Below, piece after piece: positions 53,918-63,607 of a DNA stretch of 64,000 nucleotides. The notes beneath the pieces are model-generated. The model saw only the letters and a program-made list of their open reading frames with translations, did no database searches and was not told where the DNA came from. The translations under genes and the position numbers were made by a program. Source of the DNA: Microcoleus sp. FACHB-831 (GTDB lineage: Bacteria > Cyanobacteriota > Cyanobacteriia > Cyanobacteriales > FACHB-T130); contig NZ_JACJON010000051.1 of NCBI RefSeq assembly GCF_014695585.1, positions 1 through 64,000 on the forward strand, in the 5' to 3' direction. The stretch's first letter is position 1. Each line of letters opens with the position of its first letter.

Positions 53918-54874
53918 CTATACCGCCTTGGTTAATTCCTGTTCCCGGCGTCGGGGCACTTCATAAGTCAGGAAATCATAGGCTAATTGGGTGTTGGGGA
54001 AAATCGCGCGAGCTTCCTGAAGCAAGTCATCTAATACGACTGAATTACCAGGAGCATAGCGGGGACTGAAATGGGTCATAATTAACTGCTTCACACCCGC
54101 ACCCAATGCCACTTGTGCCGCCATTGTCGAGGTAGAGTGCAAGCGATCGAAAGCTAGCTGCGAATCTTCGTGGGCAAATGTGGCTTCGTGAATTAACACA
54201 TCTGCGCCGCGTGCCAGTTCCACAGCACTATCGCAATAAACTGTGTCAGTACAGTAAACAATTTTGCGGCCTATCTCTGGAGGCGCAGACAAATCGCTTC
54301 CGCGTATCAGACGGCCATCTGGTAGGGTGATATCTTCGCCGCGTTTGAGTTTGCCGTAAATAGGCCCGGAGGGGATTCCCAGTTCGGCAGCTTTTTCCAC
54401 ATTGAAACGCCCAGGCCGATCTTTTTCTACAATCCTGTAGCCAACCGCCGGGACGCGATGCTTGAGGGGGCCGCAACTGACTATAAATTCATCGTCCTCA
54501 TAGACTACCCCAGGACTTACAGTGTGAACTTCGATGGGGTAGGAAAAATGGGTATAAGAGTATTTTTGGCCAGCGCGGAGGTATTCGCTTAGACCAGAGG
54601 GGCCATAAATATCAACGCGCTGGACATTGCCAGCCATACCGCATGAAGCTAAAAGACCCATCAAGCCAAAGATGTGGTCGCCGTGCAGGTGGGTGATAAA
54701 AATGCGGGTGAGTTGACCTACTTTGACATCACTACGCAACAATTGGTGCTGAGTGCCTTCGCCACAGTCAAACAGCCATAATTCGGCGCGTTGGGGCAAA
54801 CGCAGGGCGATGCTAGAAACATTGCGCGATCGCGTCGGTATACCAGAACTGGTTCCAAGAAAAGTAATTTGCAC
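53918..54874 (-). CDS. rnz: Ribonuclease Z
   Basis: Cleaves the 3' trailer from pre-tRNAs that lack an encoded CCA, such as the tRNA-Ser in this window. The 318-residue protein is a metallo-beta-lactamase-fold enzyme with [24 protein letters not shown], the metal-binding [27 protein letters not shown] and MTHFSPRY, all hallmark motifs of the short-form tRNase Z. The start is a GTG at 54874. A convergent stem-loop separates it from the hypothetical gene. Confidence 0.95.
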   Translation of the reverse strand: MQITFLGTSSGIPTRSRNVSSIALRLPQRAELWLFDCGEGTQHQLLRSDVKVGQLTRIFITHLHGDHIFGLMGLLASCGMAGNVQRVDIYGPSGLSEYLRAGQKYSYTHFSYPIEVHTVSPGVVYEDDEFIVSCGPLKHRVPAVGYRIVEKDRPGRFNVEKAAELGIPSGPIYGKLKRGEDITLPDGRLIRGSDLSAPPEIGRKIVYCTDTVYCDSAVELARGADVLIHEATFAHEDSQLAFDRLHSTSTMAAQVALGAGVKQLIMTHFSPRYAPGNSVVLDDLLQEARAIFPNTQLAYDFLTYEVPRRREQELTKAV

Positions 54875-54939
54875 GAGCGTAATATAACCTCATCCATGTT
54901 AAATATAACCAACGGTGGTGTTATAAGCAGGTTTCAAAG

Positions 54940-56079
54940 ATGCCGTTTAAAGGTTTCCTATTTAAACTTGCACGCGAAAGGACACAGCGGCTGGGTGGAT
55001 GCTACTGGTGGTTTTCTATCCTGTTGTGGATAGCATTTGTTGCCCCCGCCCAAGCGCTGCAATTGCGCGTGGCAATAGAAAACGGAGTCAAGCAGGTTAA
55101 ATTGGGCAGTTCTACCAAGGCTATAGTGCGCGATGGTTCTGGGCGGACGCTGGGAGAAATTGCGCCGATGAATGGGTTTATCGCTCAACCCTATAACGGG
55201 AAAGTAGCGCTGGGAAGTTGGCAATCGGGCCAAATTTCGATTGAACCGATCAAGGGTGGCTATGTTTGGATAGGCGATCGCTGGTATCGCGGACGCGCCA
55301 GAATCGTTCCTACCAACAAAGGTCTTACCGCCGTTAACCAAGTCGATTTAGAACAATATCTCTACAGCGTGTTAGGCGCTGAAATGGATGGCAGTTGGCC
55401 GCTTGAAGCCCTCAAAGCTCAAGCAGTCGCCGCCCGCACTTACGCGCTTTACAAGCGCCAAAGCTCTGCTAACAGCGTTTATGACCTTGGCAGCACCCAG
55501 GCTTCGCAGGTTTACAAGGGTTTGCAGACAGAATCCCAAAGGACTCTCATGGCTGTTAGTGCAACAAATGGGCAGGTTTTGACCTACAGAGGCAAGATTA
55601 TTCTCGCTGCCTTCCACTCTGCCTCTGGAGGACATACGGAAAATGTAGAAGATGTTTGGTCAGATCCGCTGCCTTACCTGCGCGGCGTCCCAGACTACGA
55701 TCAAGGTACGCCTGGGTATCAGTGGGTGAAAAATTTCTCGCCAACTGAACTCGGTCGTCGTCTAGGTCTGGGAATTGTCCGTTCGGTAATACCGGAACGG
55801 ATAACCCGCTATGGTAGCGCGATCGCTGTTAAAGTGGTTAGCGATCGCGGCACTCGGTCTCTTAGCGGCACTCAGCTGCGCGAACGTCTGGGTTTGAGAA
55901 GCACTCGCTTTACCGTTACCTCTACGCCAACAGCTTTTCAGATCAACGGTCGCGGTTTCGGCCACGCTATTGGTATGAGTCAGTGGGGCGCTTACAAATT
56001 AGCTAAATCTGGAGCTAATTATCAGCAAATCTTGTTGCACTATTACCGGGGGGCAACTCTGGCTAAGATTAAAGGTTAG
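54940..56079 (+). CDS. SpoIID/LytB-domain protein (peptidoglycan lytic type)
   Basis: The 379-residue protein has an N-terminal signal anchor (about 20-40, YWWFSILLWIAFVAPAQA) and a SpoIID/LytB domain: GLTAVNQVDLEQYLYSVLGAEMDGSWPLEALKAQAVAARTYAL with the catalytic Glu, TQASQVYKGLQTES, FHSASGGHTENVEDVWSDPLPYLRGVPD and the C-terminal INGRGFGHAIGMSQWGAYKLAKSGANYQQILLHYYRG. In Bacillus, SpoIID is a lytic transglycosylase acting on denuded glycan; in cyanobacteria the role may be in septal or cell-wall remodelling. Starts at ATG after a short leader. Confidence 0.9.
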   Translation: MPFKGFLFKLARERTQRLGGCYWWFSILLWIAFVAPAQALQLRVAIENGVKQVKLGSSTKAIVRDGSGRTLGEIAPMNGFIAQPYNGKVALGSWQSGQISIEPIKGGYVWIGDRWYRGRARIVPTNKGLTAVNQVDLEQYLYSVLGAEMDGSWPLEALKAQAVAARTYALYKRQSSANSVYDLGSTQASQVYKGLQTESQRTLMAVSATNGQVLTYRGKIILAAFHSASGGHTENVEDVWSDPLPYLRGVPDYDQGTPGYQWVKNFSPTELGRRLGLGIVRSVIPERITRYGSAIAVKVVSDRGTRSLSGTQLRERLGLRSTRFTVTSTPTAFQINGRGFGHAIGMSQWGAYKLAKSGANYQQILLHYYRGATLAKIKG

Positions 56080-56213
56080 TAGCTGTTAATGCTCTCAAAT
56101 TTTGAGGCACATTGGTAAGTAAAAAGTAAAAACAAAGAGGAAAAACAAAGAATTTCTTTCTTTTGCCTTTTACCCTCGTTCCCAGGCAGAGCCTGGGAAT
56201 GGTTTTGCCTTTC

Positions 56214-57530
56214 CTAGTAACCCGACTCATCCAGACGACGCCGCCATTCTGCATCGATTTTGTCCGATTGTTCTATTTGTTGTTCTATCAAGTCTGTTTC
56301 GGTTGTGTATGCTAAATCGTCGCGACCGATAACTTTTTGGGCGGCAAACTGACTTGCATAGGCTATTTTCTTCTGCAAAGCGGGGTTGGCTTTATGTAGG
56401 GCAATTGCTTGCTGTTTTCGTTTTTGATTCCGCGCTTCTACGCGGCTATTTCTAAACTGAATCCAAAAATAGCGAACTAGGGGAACTGACAAAAAAGCGA
56501 CGCCGTAGCCCAGCAATATCCAATAAATGGAATTCACAAAGGCGACTAATCCACCCAATTCTGCCGCAATTCCACCCTTCAACAGAGAACCCAGTACCAA
56601 AGCACCTACTATGTTGACAGCACCCAACGCAGATGCCATTATCAGTTGCCCGCTACCTGCTTCGCTAAAGCGCCATGGCTTTTCTTGCAGATAAAAGGGG
56701 ACTGGCTGTGAATTTCGCTCTTCTGCTGTTGTCTGCAATTCTGGGAAGTGATAAACAATGTCCCCGACGGGGCTAACTTCTGGCAGTCCGTTGAACCGGG
56801 CTAGCACTGGCAGCATATAGTCGTCGTAGTCTTTGCCGCTTCGTGGTTCTATTTCCAGATAGGGTGCAATTTGTTCTGCTGCTACAGCACCTTGGTTGTT
56901 GCGAATCACGGTTGCGATGTCGTGCCAGCGCCGTTCTTCTAAGTCGGCGTTGGGATTGCCATCGCCAAACAAGAAGGAGAAGACGGCTTCTAGGAAGTTC
57001 ATCTGTCTTCTCTCTTCGGGGAGTGCAGATGACTCGTAGCGTTGCTGCTGATAGCGTCGGTCGTAGCCTGGATCGAAAAACCAGAACCAATCGGGGCCAA
57101 ACCAGAAGAAAAAGCCGCCACCGCCGCCAGAATGATGGCTGCTGCTGGAATTGTCGCTGTCGTTGTTGGAATTGAGGCTAGCGAGGATAATGGCGATCGC
57201 TACAAATATCAACGCAATGGAAAGGATTAAGATAGTTCCAAAGGAAATCCTAATCAGGTAAAACAGGATACCCCAGACCTTTTCCCACCATTCCTTTAGT
57301 CGCAACCGCAAAAACTTATTACGAATTATTGTCCGGAAATTCTTGGGAAACTGGTAGACAACATCGCCTGTTTCTGCAACCTGCAAATGCCCCCCGGCAT
57401 CGGACGCCAGGGTGAGTAATCCTTGTTGAGCAAAATCTATATTTAAGCCTGCCTGGGTAGCGACATCACCGACGGTGACGCGGTAGCCCAGACGTTCAAC
57501 TGCTTGCATTATGGTGGGATTTGGAGCCAT
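56214..57530 (-). CDS. Conserved-looking membrane protein of unknown function
   Basis: The 438-residue product opens with a small helical domain (PTIMQAVERLGYRVTVGDVATQAGLNIDFAQQGLL) that resembles a winged-helix or HTH-like fold and is repeated in degraded form around residue 215 (WHDIATVIRNNQGAVAAEQIAPYLEI). Each is followed by a GDVVYQFP/GDIVYHFPE motif, so there is an internal duplication. Hydrophobic segments lie at about 85-118 and 295-355, with a Gly/His/Phe-rich linker between. It reads as a membrane protein with two cytosolic DNA- or protein-binding domains; no named family is recognised. Confidence 0.75.
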   Translation of the reverse strand: MAPNPTIMQAVERLGYRVTVGDVATQAGLNIDFAQQGLLTLASDAGGHLQVAETGDVVYQFPKNFRTIIRNKFLRLRLKEWWEKVWGILFYLIRISFGTILILSIALIFVAIAIILASLNSNNDSDNSSSSHHSGGGGGFFFWFGPDWFWFFDPGYDRRYQQQRYESSALPEERRQMNFLEAVFSFLFGDGNPNADLEERRWHDIATVIRNNQGAVAAEQIAPYLEIEPRSGKDYDDYMLPVLARFNGLPEVSPVGDIVYHFPELQTTAEERNSQPVPFYLQEKPWRFSEAGSGQLIMASALGAVNIVGALVLGSLLKGGIAAELGGLVAFVNSIYWILLGYGVAFLSVPLVRYFWIQFRNSRVEARNQKRKQQAIALHKANPALQKKIAYASQFAAQKVIGRDDLAYTTETDLIEQQIEQSDKIDAEWRRRLDESGY

Positions 57531-57679
57531 GCTCTTCCCTCGCTAAAAATCCGTTCTTACTCTTATTATAAAATTTTGGCAACTGCCTTCTGGCAAATTA
57601 TGAAACCAAGCATAGTAGCGATCGCTCTGCTATTGTCTCCCACAATAATTGGAAATAGTTCGCGCAATAACTGGCACGC

Positions 57680-59743
57680 ATGGAAAACCAAAATCAGCCT
57701 AGAAAAGACGATCTCGTGCTTGGCGGTGTAGCACCACCCCCAGCGGACGGTGTTGTATTGGGGGGATTGCAGGGCGTTAAGAGTAACTTGGCAAATCCGC
57801 TGGTAGAAGCGCGAATGGCAGCGCTTTCTGAGGCGTTGAAGTATGGCGAGTCTGGCTTAAACTTGGTAATTCAGGCTTTAGCCGATGAAGCAGAACAAGT
57901 TCGCGAGGCTGCATGCGCCCTGCTACAAGAAAGCGAGGAACCGAGTGCTAGACAGGCGTTGATTCAGTACAAGCCTTGGCTATTTTTTGAATACCTTCGT
58001 ACCACGATTGGACATTCAGGCGGGGTTTCTTGCAGTTGCTTAAGCCCAGACGGGCAAAGCCTGGTGACTGGTGGCCGCGATCGCATCAAGATATGGGATT
58101 TGGAAACAGGGCAAGAACTCCGCACCCTGAGTACTTATCATTATTCACCAAATTCTCTAGCCATTAGCCCCGATGGGCAGACAGTTGTCAGCGGCAGTTA
58201 TGAGGGCTATATCAAAGTGTGGGATTTGAGGACAGGACAGCTAATCCACAGCTTTGGCGAACCTTCATCTCATGGTGCTTCGATAGTCGTAAGTCAAGAT
58301 TGGCAAAGTGTTTTGAGCGTCAGGTTCAGAGCAATCGATGTATGGGATTTGAGGACAGGACAGCTAAAACGCACAATAAAACAGAATTTAGGTAAGCTTA
58401 CTTCTATAGCGATCGCTCCCAATGGGCATACCTTGGTCGGTGGCAGTCATAACAACATTATTAGAGTGTGGGATTTGAGGACAGGACGAGAAATTCACGC
58501 TCTTACAGGCCATTCAAAAAGTATTAACTTTGTTGCCATTAGTCCCGATGGGAATACACTTGTCAGCAGCGGTGGCAACACCATCAGGATATGGAATTTG
58601 CAGACAGGAAAGCTCAGACGCACCCTCTTGTTGCACAAACGCCGCCTGGTTCTTTCTGTTGCTATCAGCCCGGATTGGGAAACCGTTATCAGTAGCATTG
58701 ATGACAAGACTATCAAAATCTGGGACTTAGAGACAGGGCTAGAACTGGACAGCTTCCAAAGTGATTCAGGGCCAGCTTATTTTGTAGCCATCAGTCAAAA
58801 CGGACATACCCTTGTTGCCAGAAATCGCATCAATGCTGACGTATGGGATTTGCAGACAGAAAAGCTAATCCGCACCTTTACGCTTGTAGGGCATTTATCC
58901 TCAGTTAAATCTGTAGCTATTAGCCCCGATAAGCAGATTATTATTAGCAGTGGGGACAATACCATCAAGTTATGGGAGTTGAGGACAGGACAAATAATCC
59001 GCACTCTTGAGGGGCATTCAGACGATGTTTATTGCGTCGCTATTAGCCCCGATGAGCAGATTATTGTTAGTGGTAGTGCGGACAAAACCATCAAGGTATG
59101 GAACTTGAAAACAGGACAAATAATCCGCACTCTTGAGGGGCATTCAAACTGTGTTCGTTGTGTAGCGATTAACCCTCAAGGTAGGACGCTTGTCAGTGGC
59201 AGTGACGACGGTACTATCAAAATATGGGATTTGGAGACAGGGCAAGAACTCCGCACACTGCAAGCACAAAGGAGAGTTTATCGCATAGCCATCACTCCAG
59301 ACGGCAAGACTCTTGTTAGTGGGGGAGATCCGATTTACAGCACAGCTAAGGTATGGAGTTTAGAGACAGGGGAAGAAATTCAGACATTCCAAGATTATCC
59401 TGTTGATTCCATAGCTATCAGCCCAGATGGGCAGACTCTCGTCAGTGGAGATTGGTCTTATCGAAAAACTATCAAGGTGTGGGATTTGAATACAGGGCAA
59501 GAAATTCGTACTTTTCCGGGGGATGTTGATTGCCTAGCTATCAGTCCAGATGGGCAGGTTCTCTTCGCTGGTTGCGGTGACAACACCATCAAAGTGTGGA
59601 ATTTGAGGACAGGAGAGCTTATACGCACCCTGAAGGGGCATTCATATCTTAATTTTGGTGGTAATTGCCTAGCCGTCAGCCACGATGGGCAGATTCTGGT
59701 CAGTGGTAGTGGTGGTAATGTCAAAGTGTGGGGAGTGCCGTAG
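57680..59743 (+). CDS. WD40-repeat protein with HEAT-like N-terminus (14 repeats)
   Basis: Residues 1-110 contain a HEAT-like helical pair (EARMAALSEALKYGESGLNLVIQALADEAEQVREAACALLQE) and the rest is made of WD40 repeats. I count 14 IKxWDLxTGxxxRTL units, which would fold into two seven-bladed propellers; repeats 8 and 9 are nearly identical, as expected of recent internal duplication. No kinase, caspase or NB-ARC domain is attached, so it is a stand-alone scaffold. Start ATG at 57680. Confidence 0.93.
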   Translation: MENQNQPRKDDLVLGGVAPPPADGVVLGGLQGVKSNLANPLVEARMAALSEALKYGESGLNLVIQALADEAEQVREAACALLQESEEPSARQALIQYKPWLFFEYLRTTIGHSGGVSCSCLSPDGQSLVTGGRDRIKIWDLETGQELRTLSTYHYSPNSLAISPDGQTVVSGSYEGYIKVWDLRTGQLIHSFGEPSSHGASIVVSQDWQSVLSVRFRAIDVWDLRTGQLKRTIKQNLGKLTSIAIAPNGHTLVGGSHNNIIRVWDLRTGREIHALTGHSKSINFVAISPDGNTLVSSGGNTIRIWNLQTGKLRRTLLLHKRRLVLSVAISPDWETVISSIDDKTIKIWDLETGLELDSFQSDSGPAYFVAISQNGHTLVARNRINADVWDLQTEKLIRTFTLVGHLSSVKSVAISPDKQIIISSGDNTIKLWELRTGQIIRTLEGHSDDVYCVAISPDEQIIVSGSADKTIKVWNLKTGQIIRTLEGHSNCVRCVAINPQGRTLVSGSDDGTIKIWDLETGQELRTLQAQRRVYRIAITPDGKTLVSGGDPIYSTAKVWSLETGEEIQTFQDYPVDSIAISPDGQTLVSGDWSYRKTIKVWDLNTGQEIRTFPGDVDCLAISPDGQVLFAGCGDNTIKVWNLRTGELIRTLKGHSYLNFGGNCLAVSHDGQILVSGSGGNVKVWGVP

Positions 59744-60057
59744 TTTCTTCACTGCTGCTGTGCGATCGCACTATTAGCTCAAGTCAACGAGATGCGCCCT
59801 TCCGCTTCAACAAGGCGATGCTGCTAGCTCAGCCGCTTCGCTATGCTCTTTACACAACACTATATATATGGGTCGAGGATTTCCATATATACACCTCCGA
59901 CCAGAGTACTGAATATAATTTGTACATAAAATTTTAGAATTTTACCCATAAATGAAGATACGTGGCGGGAATGCGATCGCGCACTCGAAAACTGCCATTG
60001 AGCGCTAAAGTAGCTAATGAGCATAAAGACAGCGACTAGACTGAAACAAAAGCCACT
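59744..60057. other. Intergenic region upstream of ycf3
   Basis: No gene is visible in these 314 bases; they presumably hold the ycf3 promoter. A 69-codon frame overlapping the WD40 end has no ribosome site. Confidence 0.45.
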
Positions 60058-60579
60058 ATGCCAAGAATTCAACGCAAAGACAATTTTATTGACAAGAGCT
60101 TTACGGTAATGGCAGATATGATTCTGAAGATTCTGCCAGCCAACAAGCAAGCAAAAGAAGCCTTTGTCTACTACCGCGATGGTATGTCTGCTCAGGCAGA
60201 GGGCGAATACGCCGAAGCCTTGGAAAATTACAACGAAGCTCTAACATTAGAGGAAGACTGCTATGACCGCAGCTATATCCTCTACAATATGGGGCTAATA
60301 TATGCCAGCAACGGCGAGCATGAAAAAGCTTTGGAATACTATCATCGAGCGCTCAGCGACAACCCCCGCCATACCTCCGCGCTGAACAATGTTGCTGTGA
60401 TTTACCACTACCAGGGAGATAAAGCCAAGGAAGCTGGAGATCCCGAAGAGGCTGAAGCTTTTTTTGACAAAGCAGCGGAATACTGGAAACAAGCAATTCG
60501 CATAGATCCCAATAACTATCTTGAGGCGCAAAACTGGCTGAAAACCACAGGGCGATCGCAGATAGATATATTCTTTTAA
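60058..60579 (+). CDS. ycf3: Photosystem I assembly protein Ycf3
   Basis: Ycf3 is a thylakoid-associated TPR chaperone needed to assemble photosystem I. The 173-residue protein has the family start [27 protein letters not shown] and three TPRs: [63 protein letters not shown] and the last around [23 protein letters not shown]. Length matches plastid and cyanobacterial Ycf3. It is placed just upstream of gatC, 85 bases away. Confidence 0.97.
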   Translation: MPRIQRKDNFIDKSFTVMADMILKILPANKQAKEAFVYYRDGMSAQAEGEYAEALENYNEALTLEEDCYDRSYILYNMGLIYASNGEHEKALEYYHRALSDNPRHTSALNNVAVIYHYQGDKAKEAGDPEEAEAFFDKAAEYWKQAIRIDPNNYLEAQNWLKTTGRSQIDIFF

Positions 60580-60664
60580 TTCATTGTTCGTGGTTGATAG
60601 TTCAAAGCAATGGGCTATCAACCATGAACCACCAATCACCAACCAGTAACTAATAACTAATCGA

Positions 60665-60955
60665 ATGATTGATCGCGAACAAGTTCGTAAAGTTGCCCAT
60701 CTAGCCCGCTTGGAACTAACACCCGAACAAGAGGAGCAATTTACTACCCAAATGGGCAGTATTTTGGATTATTTCGATCAGCTGAGCGAACTAGATGTTA
60801 GTAACGTGCAGCCGACAACGCGGGCGATTGATGTTAGCAACGTGACGCGACACGACGAGCTGCAACCTTACACCAATCGAGACGCTATCTTTAGTATTGC
60901 TCCAGATCAAGAAGGCGACTTTTTTAAAGTCCCCCAAATTTTTGGCGGTGAGTAA
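60665..60955 (+). CDS. gatC: Aspartyl/glutamyl-tRNA amidotransferase subunit C
   Basis: The 96-residue C subunit of the GatCAB complex, which converts mischarged Glu-tRNA(Gln) to Gln-tRNA(Gln) in organisms without GlnRS. Recognised by REQVRKVAHLARLELTPEQEEQFTTQMGSILDYFDQLSELD and VTRHDELQPYTNRDAIFSIAPDQEGDFFKVPQIFG, both typical of GatC. gatA and gatB are not in the window. Confidence 0.96.
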   Translation: MIDREQVRKVAHLARLELTPEQEEQFTTQMGSILDYFDQLSELDVSNVQPTTRAIDVSNVTRHDELQPYTNRDAIFSIAPDQEGDFFKVPQIFGGE

Positions 60956-61064
60956 TATCAATTTTGAATTGAGAAAAAAAATATTCTGAAATGGGCAATT
61001 CTCCCTCTTATTAATACGCTTTTAGGGGAAAATTGCCCGTTCCAAATAATGCCAGGAGGTAATT

Positions 61065-62033
61065 ATGGGTTTGGGTATCCTTGCTGACGGAAAGTGGATT
61101 AGCCAACGAGATCAAGAAGATTCGCAAGGTAAATTTATTCGTCCATCAACGACGTTTCGCAACACAATTACAGCCGATGGCTCTAGTGGCTTTAAAGCTG
61201 AACCTGGGCGCTATCATCTATATATTTCATGGGCTTGTCCTTGGGCGCATCGAACTGCAATCATGCGTAAGTTGAAGGGGCTAGAGGATGTTATCGGGCT
61301 GTCGGTTGTTGGCGCGGTTATAGATCAGAATAGTTGGGAATTTAGCGACGAACTAGGTGCGATTCCTGATACTGCAAACGGTAAGAAATATTTATGGGAA
61401 ATCTACCTCAAAGCTGATTCTAATTACAGCGGAAGAGTTACCGTTCCGCTTCTATGGGATAAAGAAAAGAATATGATTGTTAACAACGAATCCCGCGAGA
61501 TTATCCGAATGTTGGATACGGAGTTTGATGCTTTAGCCAAAGCAAATGCGAACTTCTATCCGCAGGATTTGCAAGAGAAGATTGATGAAACAATAGATGC
61601 TATTTACCAACCAATTAATAATGGTGTTTACCGTGCAGGGTTTGCTACTACCCAAGCGGCTTATGAGGAAGGGGTGACGGATTTATTCAATGCTTTGGAC
61701 TATTGGGAAGGAGTATTGGAGAAACAACGTTATTTGTGTGGCGATCTCATTACGGAAGCTGACTGGTGTATATTCACAACGCTGTTACGCTTCGATGCAG
61801 TTTATTACGTTCACTTTAAGTGTAATTTGCGCCGCATTGTCGATTATCCCAATCTTTGGAATTACCTAAAAGACCTTTACCAACAACCAGGTGTGAAGGA
61901 AACTTGCAACCTTGACCATATCAAAAGGCACTATTATATGAGCCATGAAAAGGTCAATCCTACCCGAATTGTACCTAAAGGCCCAATGATTAATTTTGAC
62001 GAGCCGCATAACCGCGATCGCCTGACAGTCTAG
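61065..62033 (+). CDS. Glutathionyl-hydroquinone reductase-like GST (Xi class, YqjG/ECM4 family)
   Basis: The 322-residue protein belongs to the Xi GST class. The N-terminal catalytic motif is SWACPWAHRT, with the Cys of CPWAHR that takes glutathione from glutathionyl-hydroquinones. Further landmarks are TVPLLWDKEKNMIVNNESREIIRMLD, the AYEEGVTDLFNALDYWE segment and the C-terminal RFDAVYYVHFKCNLRRIVDYPNLWNYLKDLYQ. The gene stands alone with a clear AGGAGG before its ATG. Confidence 0.93.
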   Translation: MGLGILADGKWISQRDQEDSQGKFIRPSTTFRNTITADGSSGFKAEPGRYHLYISWACPWAHRTAIMRKLKGLEDVIGLSVVGAVIDQNSWEFSDELGAIPDTANGKKYLWEIYLKADSNYSGRVTVPLLWDKEKNMIVNNESREIIRMLDTEFDALAKANANFYPQDLQEKIDETIDAIYQPINNGVYRAGFATTQAAYEEGVTDLFNALDYWEGVLEKQRYLCGDLITEADWCIFTTLLRFDAVYYVHFKCNLRRIVDYPNLWNYLKDLYQQPGVKETCNLDHIKRHYYMSHEKVNPTRIVPKGPMINFDEPHNRDRLTV

Positions 62034-62051
62034 CTGTCAAAGTTTAAGTTG

Positions 62052-63407
62052 CTAGTTAGTTTCACCGCAAACTTGTTGTAAGGTGGTGGTGAAGTCGGGG
62101 TAGGAGATAGCTGCGGCTTCTGCACCGTGAATCGTGGTAGTTCCAGAGGAGTTAAGGGCAGCGATCGCTAAACTCATTGCTATTCTATGATCTGTACAAC
62201 TATGTACTTCTGTACCGATTAGAGATGTGCCGCCAGTTATCTCTAAACCATCTGGCAATTCTGTAACTTTAGCTCCCAACCTGTTAAGCTGGTTTGCCAT
62301 AACAGCAATACGATCGCTCTCTTTCACTCGCAATTCTGCTGCATCCTTTATTACTGTAGTTCCTTTGGCAAATACTGCCGCTACTGCCAAAATTGGTATT
62401 TCATCTATCAATCTTGGGATAATATCCCCGCCAATTTCACAACTATTTAACTGGCTATATTTCACCCGTAAATCAGCCACAGGTTCACCTGCTACAACGC
62501 GCTGATTTTCTAGTGTAATGTCCGCTCCCATCATGGCAAGTGCTTCCAAAATGCCCGTGCGGGTGGGGTTGACGCCCACGTTTTCAATACACAACTCTGA
62601 ACCTGGTACAACTGCCCCAGCAACTAGCCAAAATGCCGCTGAACTGATATCACCAGGTACAATAACATTTTGCCCGTGTAGTTGGGCTGAACCGCTAACT
62701 GTAACGCTGTTGGTTTCTGGATCGACGCTGATTTTTGCTCCAAAAGCTTGTAGCATTCGTTCGCTATGGTCGCGGGAAAGGGCGGGTTCTGTTACTGTCG
62801 TTTCTCCCTCTGCGATTAGTCCAGCTAACAGGATGCATGATTTAACTTGTGCTGAGGCTATGGGAGATTTATAGTGGATGGCTTGCAATTGCTGACCTTG
62901 AATTGCCAGTGGTGCTAGAGATCCGCTTTGCCTCCCCCAGATTTGAGCGCCCATTTGCTGTAATGGTTTAACGACGCGGGACATGGGTCGCGATCGCAGC
63001 GAACTATCACCCGTTACTGTGAAAAATCGTCCTTTATGAGAGGCGAGGATTCCCAGCATCAATCGCAGTGTAGTCCCTGAGTTTCCGGCGTTTAAAACAT
63101 CACTTGGTTCTTGCAAGTTACCCAATCCAATACCTCGAACCCGTACTGATTCTGTATTGAGTTCGGAAATTTCTGCACCCAAGGCGCGAAAACAACTAGC
63201 AGTGCTGCGGGGATCTTCTCCTAGTAGTAGCCCTTGAATATAGGTTTCTCCTTGCGCGATCGCTCCCAACATTAAAGCGCGGTGGGATATAGATTTATCA
63301 CCCGGAACCCGTATGCGTCCCTGTAGGGATACGCCAAAAGCCGGGCGGTCAATAATTAAATCTTGTTGATGTTCGGTACTTTTTACGATGACAACAGCAG
63401 TTGACAT
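62052..63407 (-). CDS. aroA: 3-phosphoshikimate 1-carboxyvinyltransferase (EPSP synthase)
   Basis: Catalyses EPSP formation in the shikimate pathway to aromatic amino acids. The 451-residue protein shows [55 protein letters not shown] and [18 protein letters not shown], all core motifs of the inside-out alpha/beta barrel family. The residue after LNAGNSGT and the loop sequence place it with the class II-like cyanobacterial enzymes, though the distinction is by eye. It converges on the GST gene, with a gap of only 18 bases. Confidence 0.96.
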   Translation of the reverse strand: MSTAVVIVKSTEHQQDLIIDRPAFGVSLQGRIRVPGDKSISHRALMLGAIAQGETYIQGLLLGEDPRSTASCFRALGAEISELNTESVRVRGIGLGNLQEPSDVLNAGNSGTTLRLMLGILASHKGRFFTVTGDSSLRSRPMSRVVKPLQQMGAQIWGRQSGSLAPLAIQGQQLQAIHYKSPIASAQVKSCILLAGLIAEGETTVTEPALSRDHSERMLQAFGAKISVDPETNSVTVSGSAQLHGQNVIVPGDISSAAFWLVAGAVVPGSELCIENVGVNPTRTGILEALAMMGADITLENQRVVAGEPVADLRVKYSQLNSCEIGGDIIPRLIDEIPILAVAAVFAKGTTVIKDAAELRVKESDRIAVMANQLNRLGAKVTELPDGLEITGGTSLIGTEVHSCTDHRIAMSLAIAALNSSGTTTIHGAEAAAISYPDFTTTLQQVCGETN

Positions 63408-63562
63408 GGGCGATAAGTGGCATGGTGATTGTGATAGTTAATCGTACCACTTAGTATTTAATCCCTAATAGGGATTTAGACCTTAAGCCGCTTAAATTTT
63501 AGACTTACGGAATCCTCTAGAAAAGTTGGTATTTAAGAGGAGCGATCGCACATAAAGTAACT

Positions 63563-63596
63563 AAGTGTTGAATTAACATAATTTAACTCAACACTT
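63563..63596 (-). terminator. Stem-loop after the right-edge gene
   Basis: AAGTGTTGAATTAA pairs with TTAACTCAACACTT over 14 positions with one mismatch and a 6-base loop, 12 bases beyond the stop of the gene ending at 63608. Confidence 0.65.
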
Positions 63597-63607
63597 AACA
63601 GTCATAA

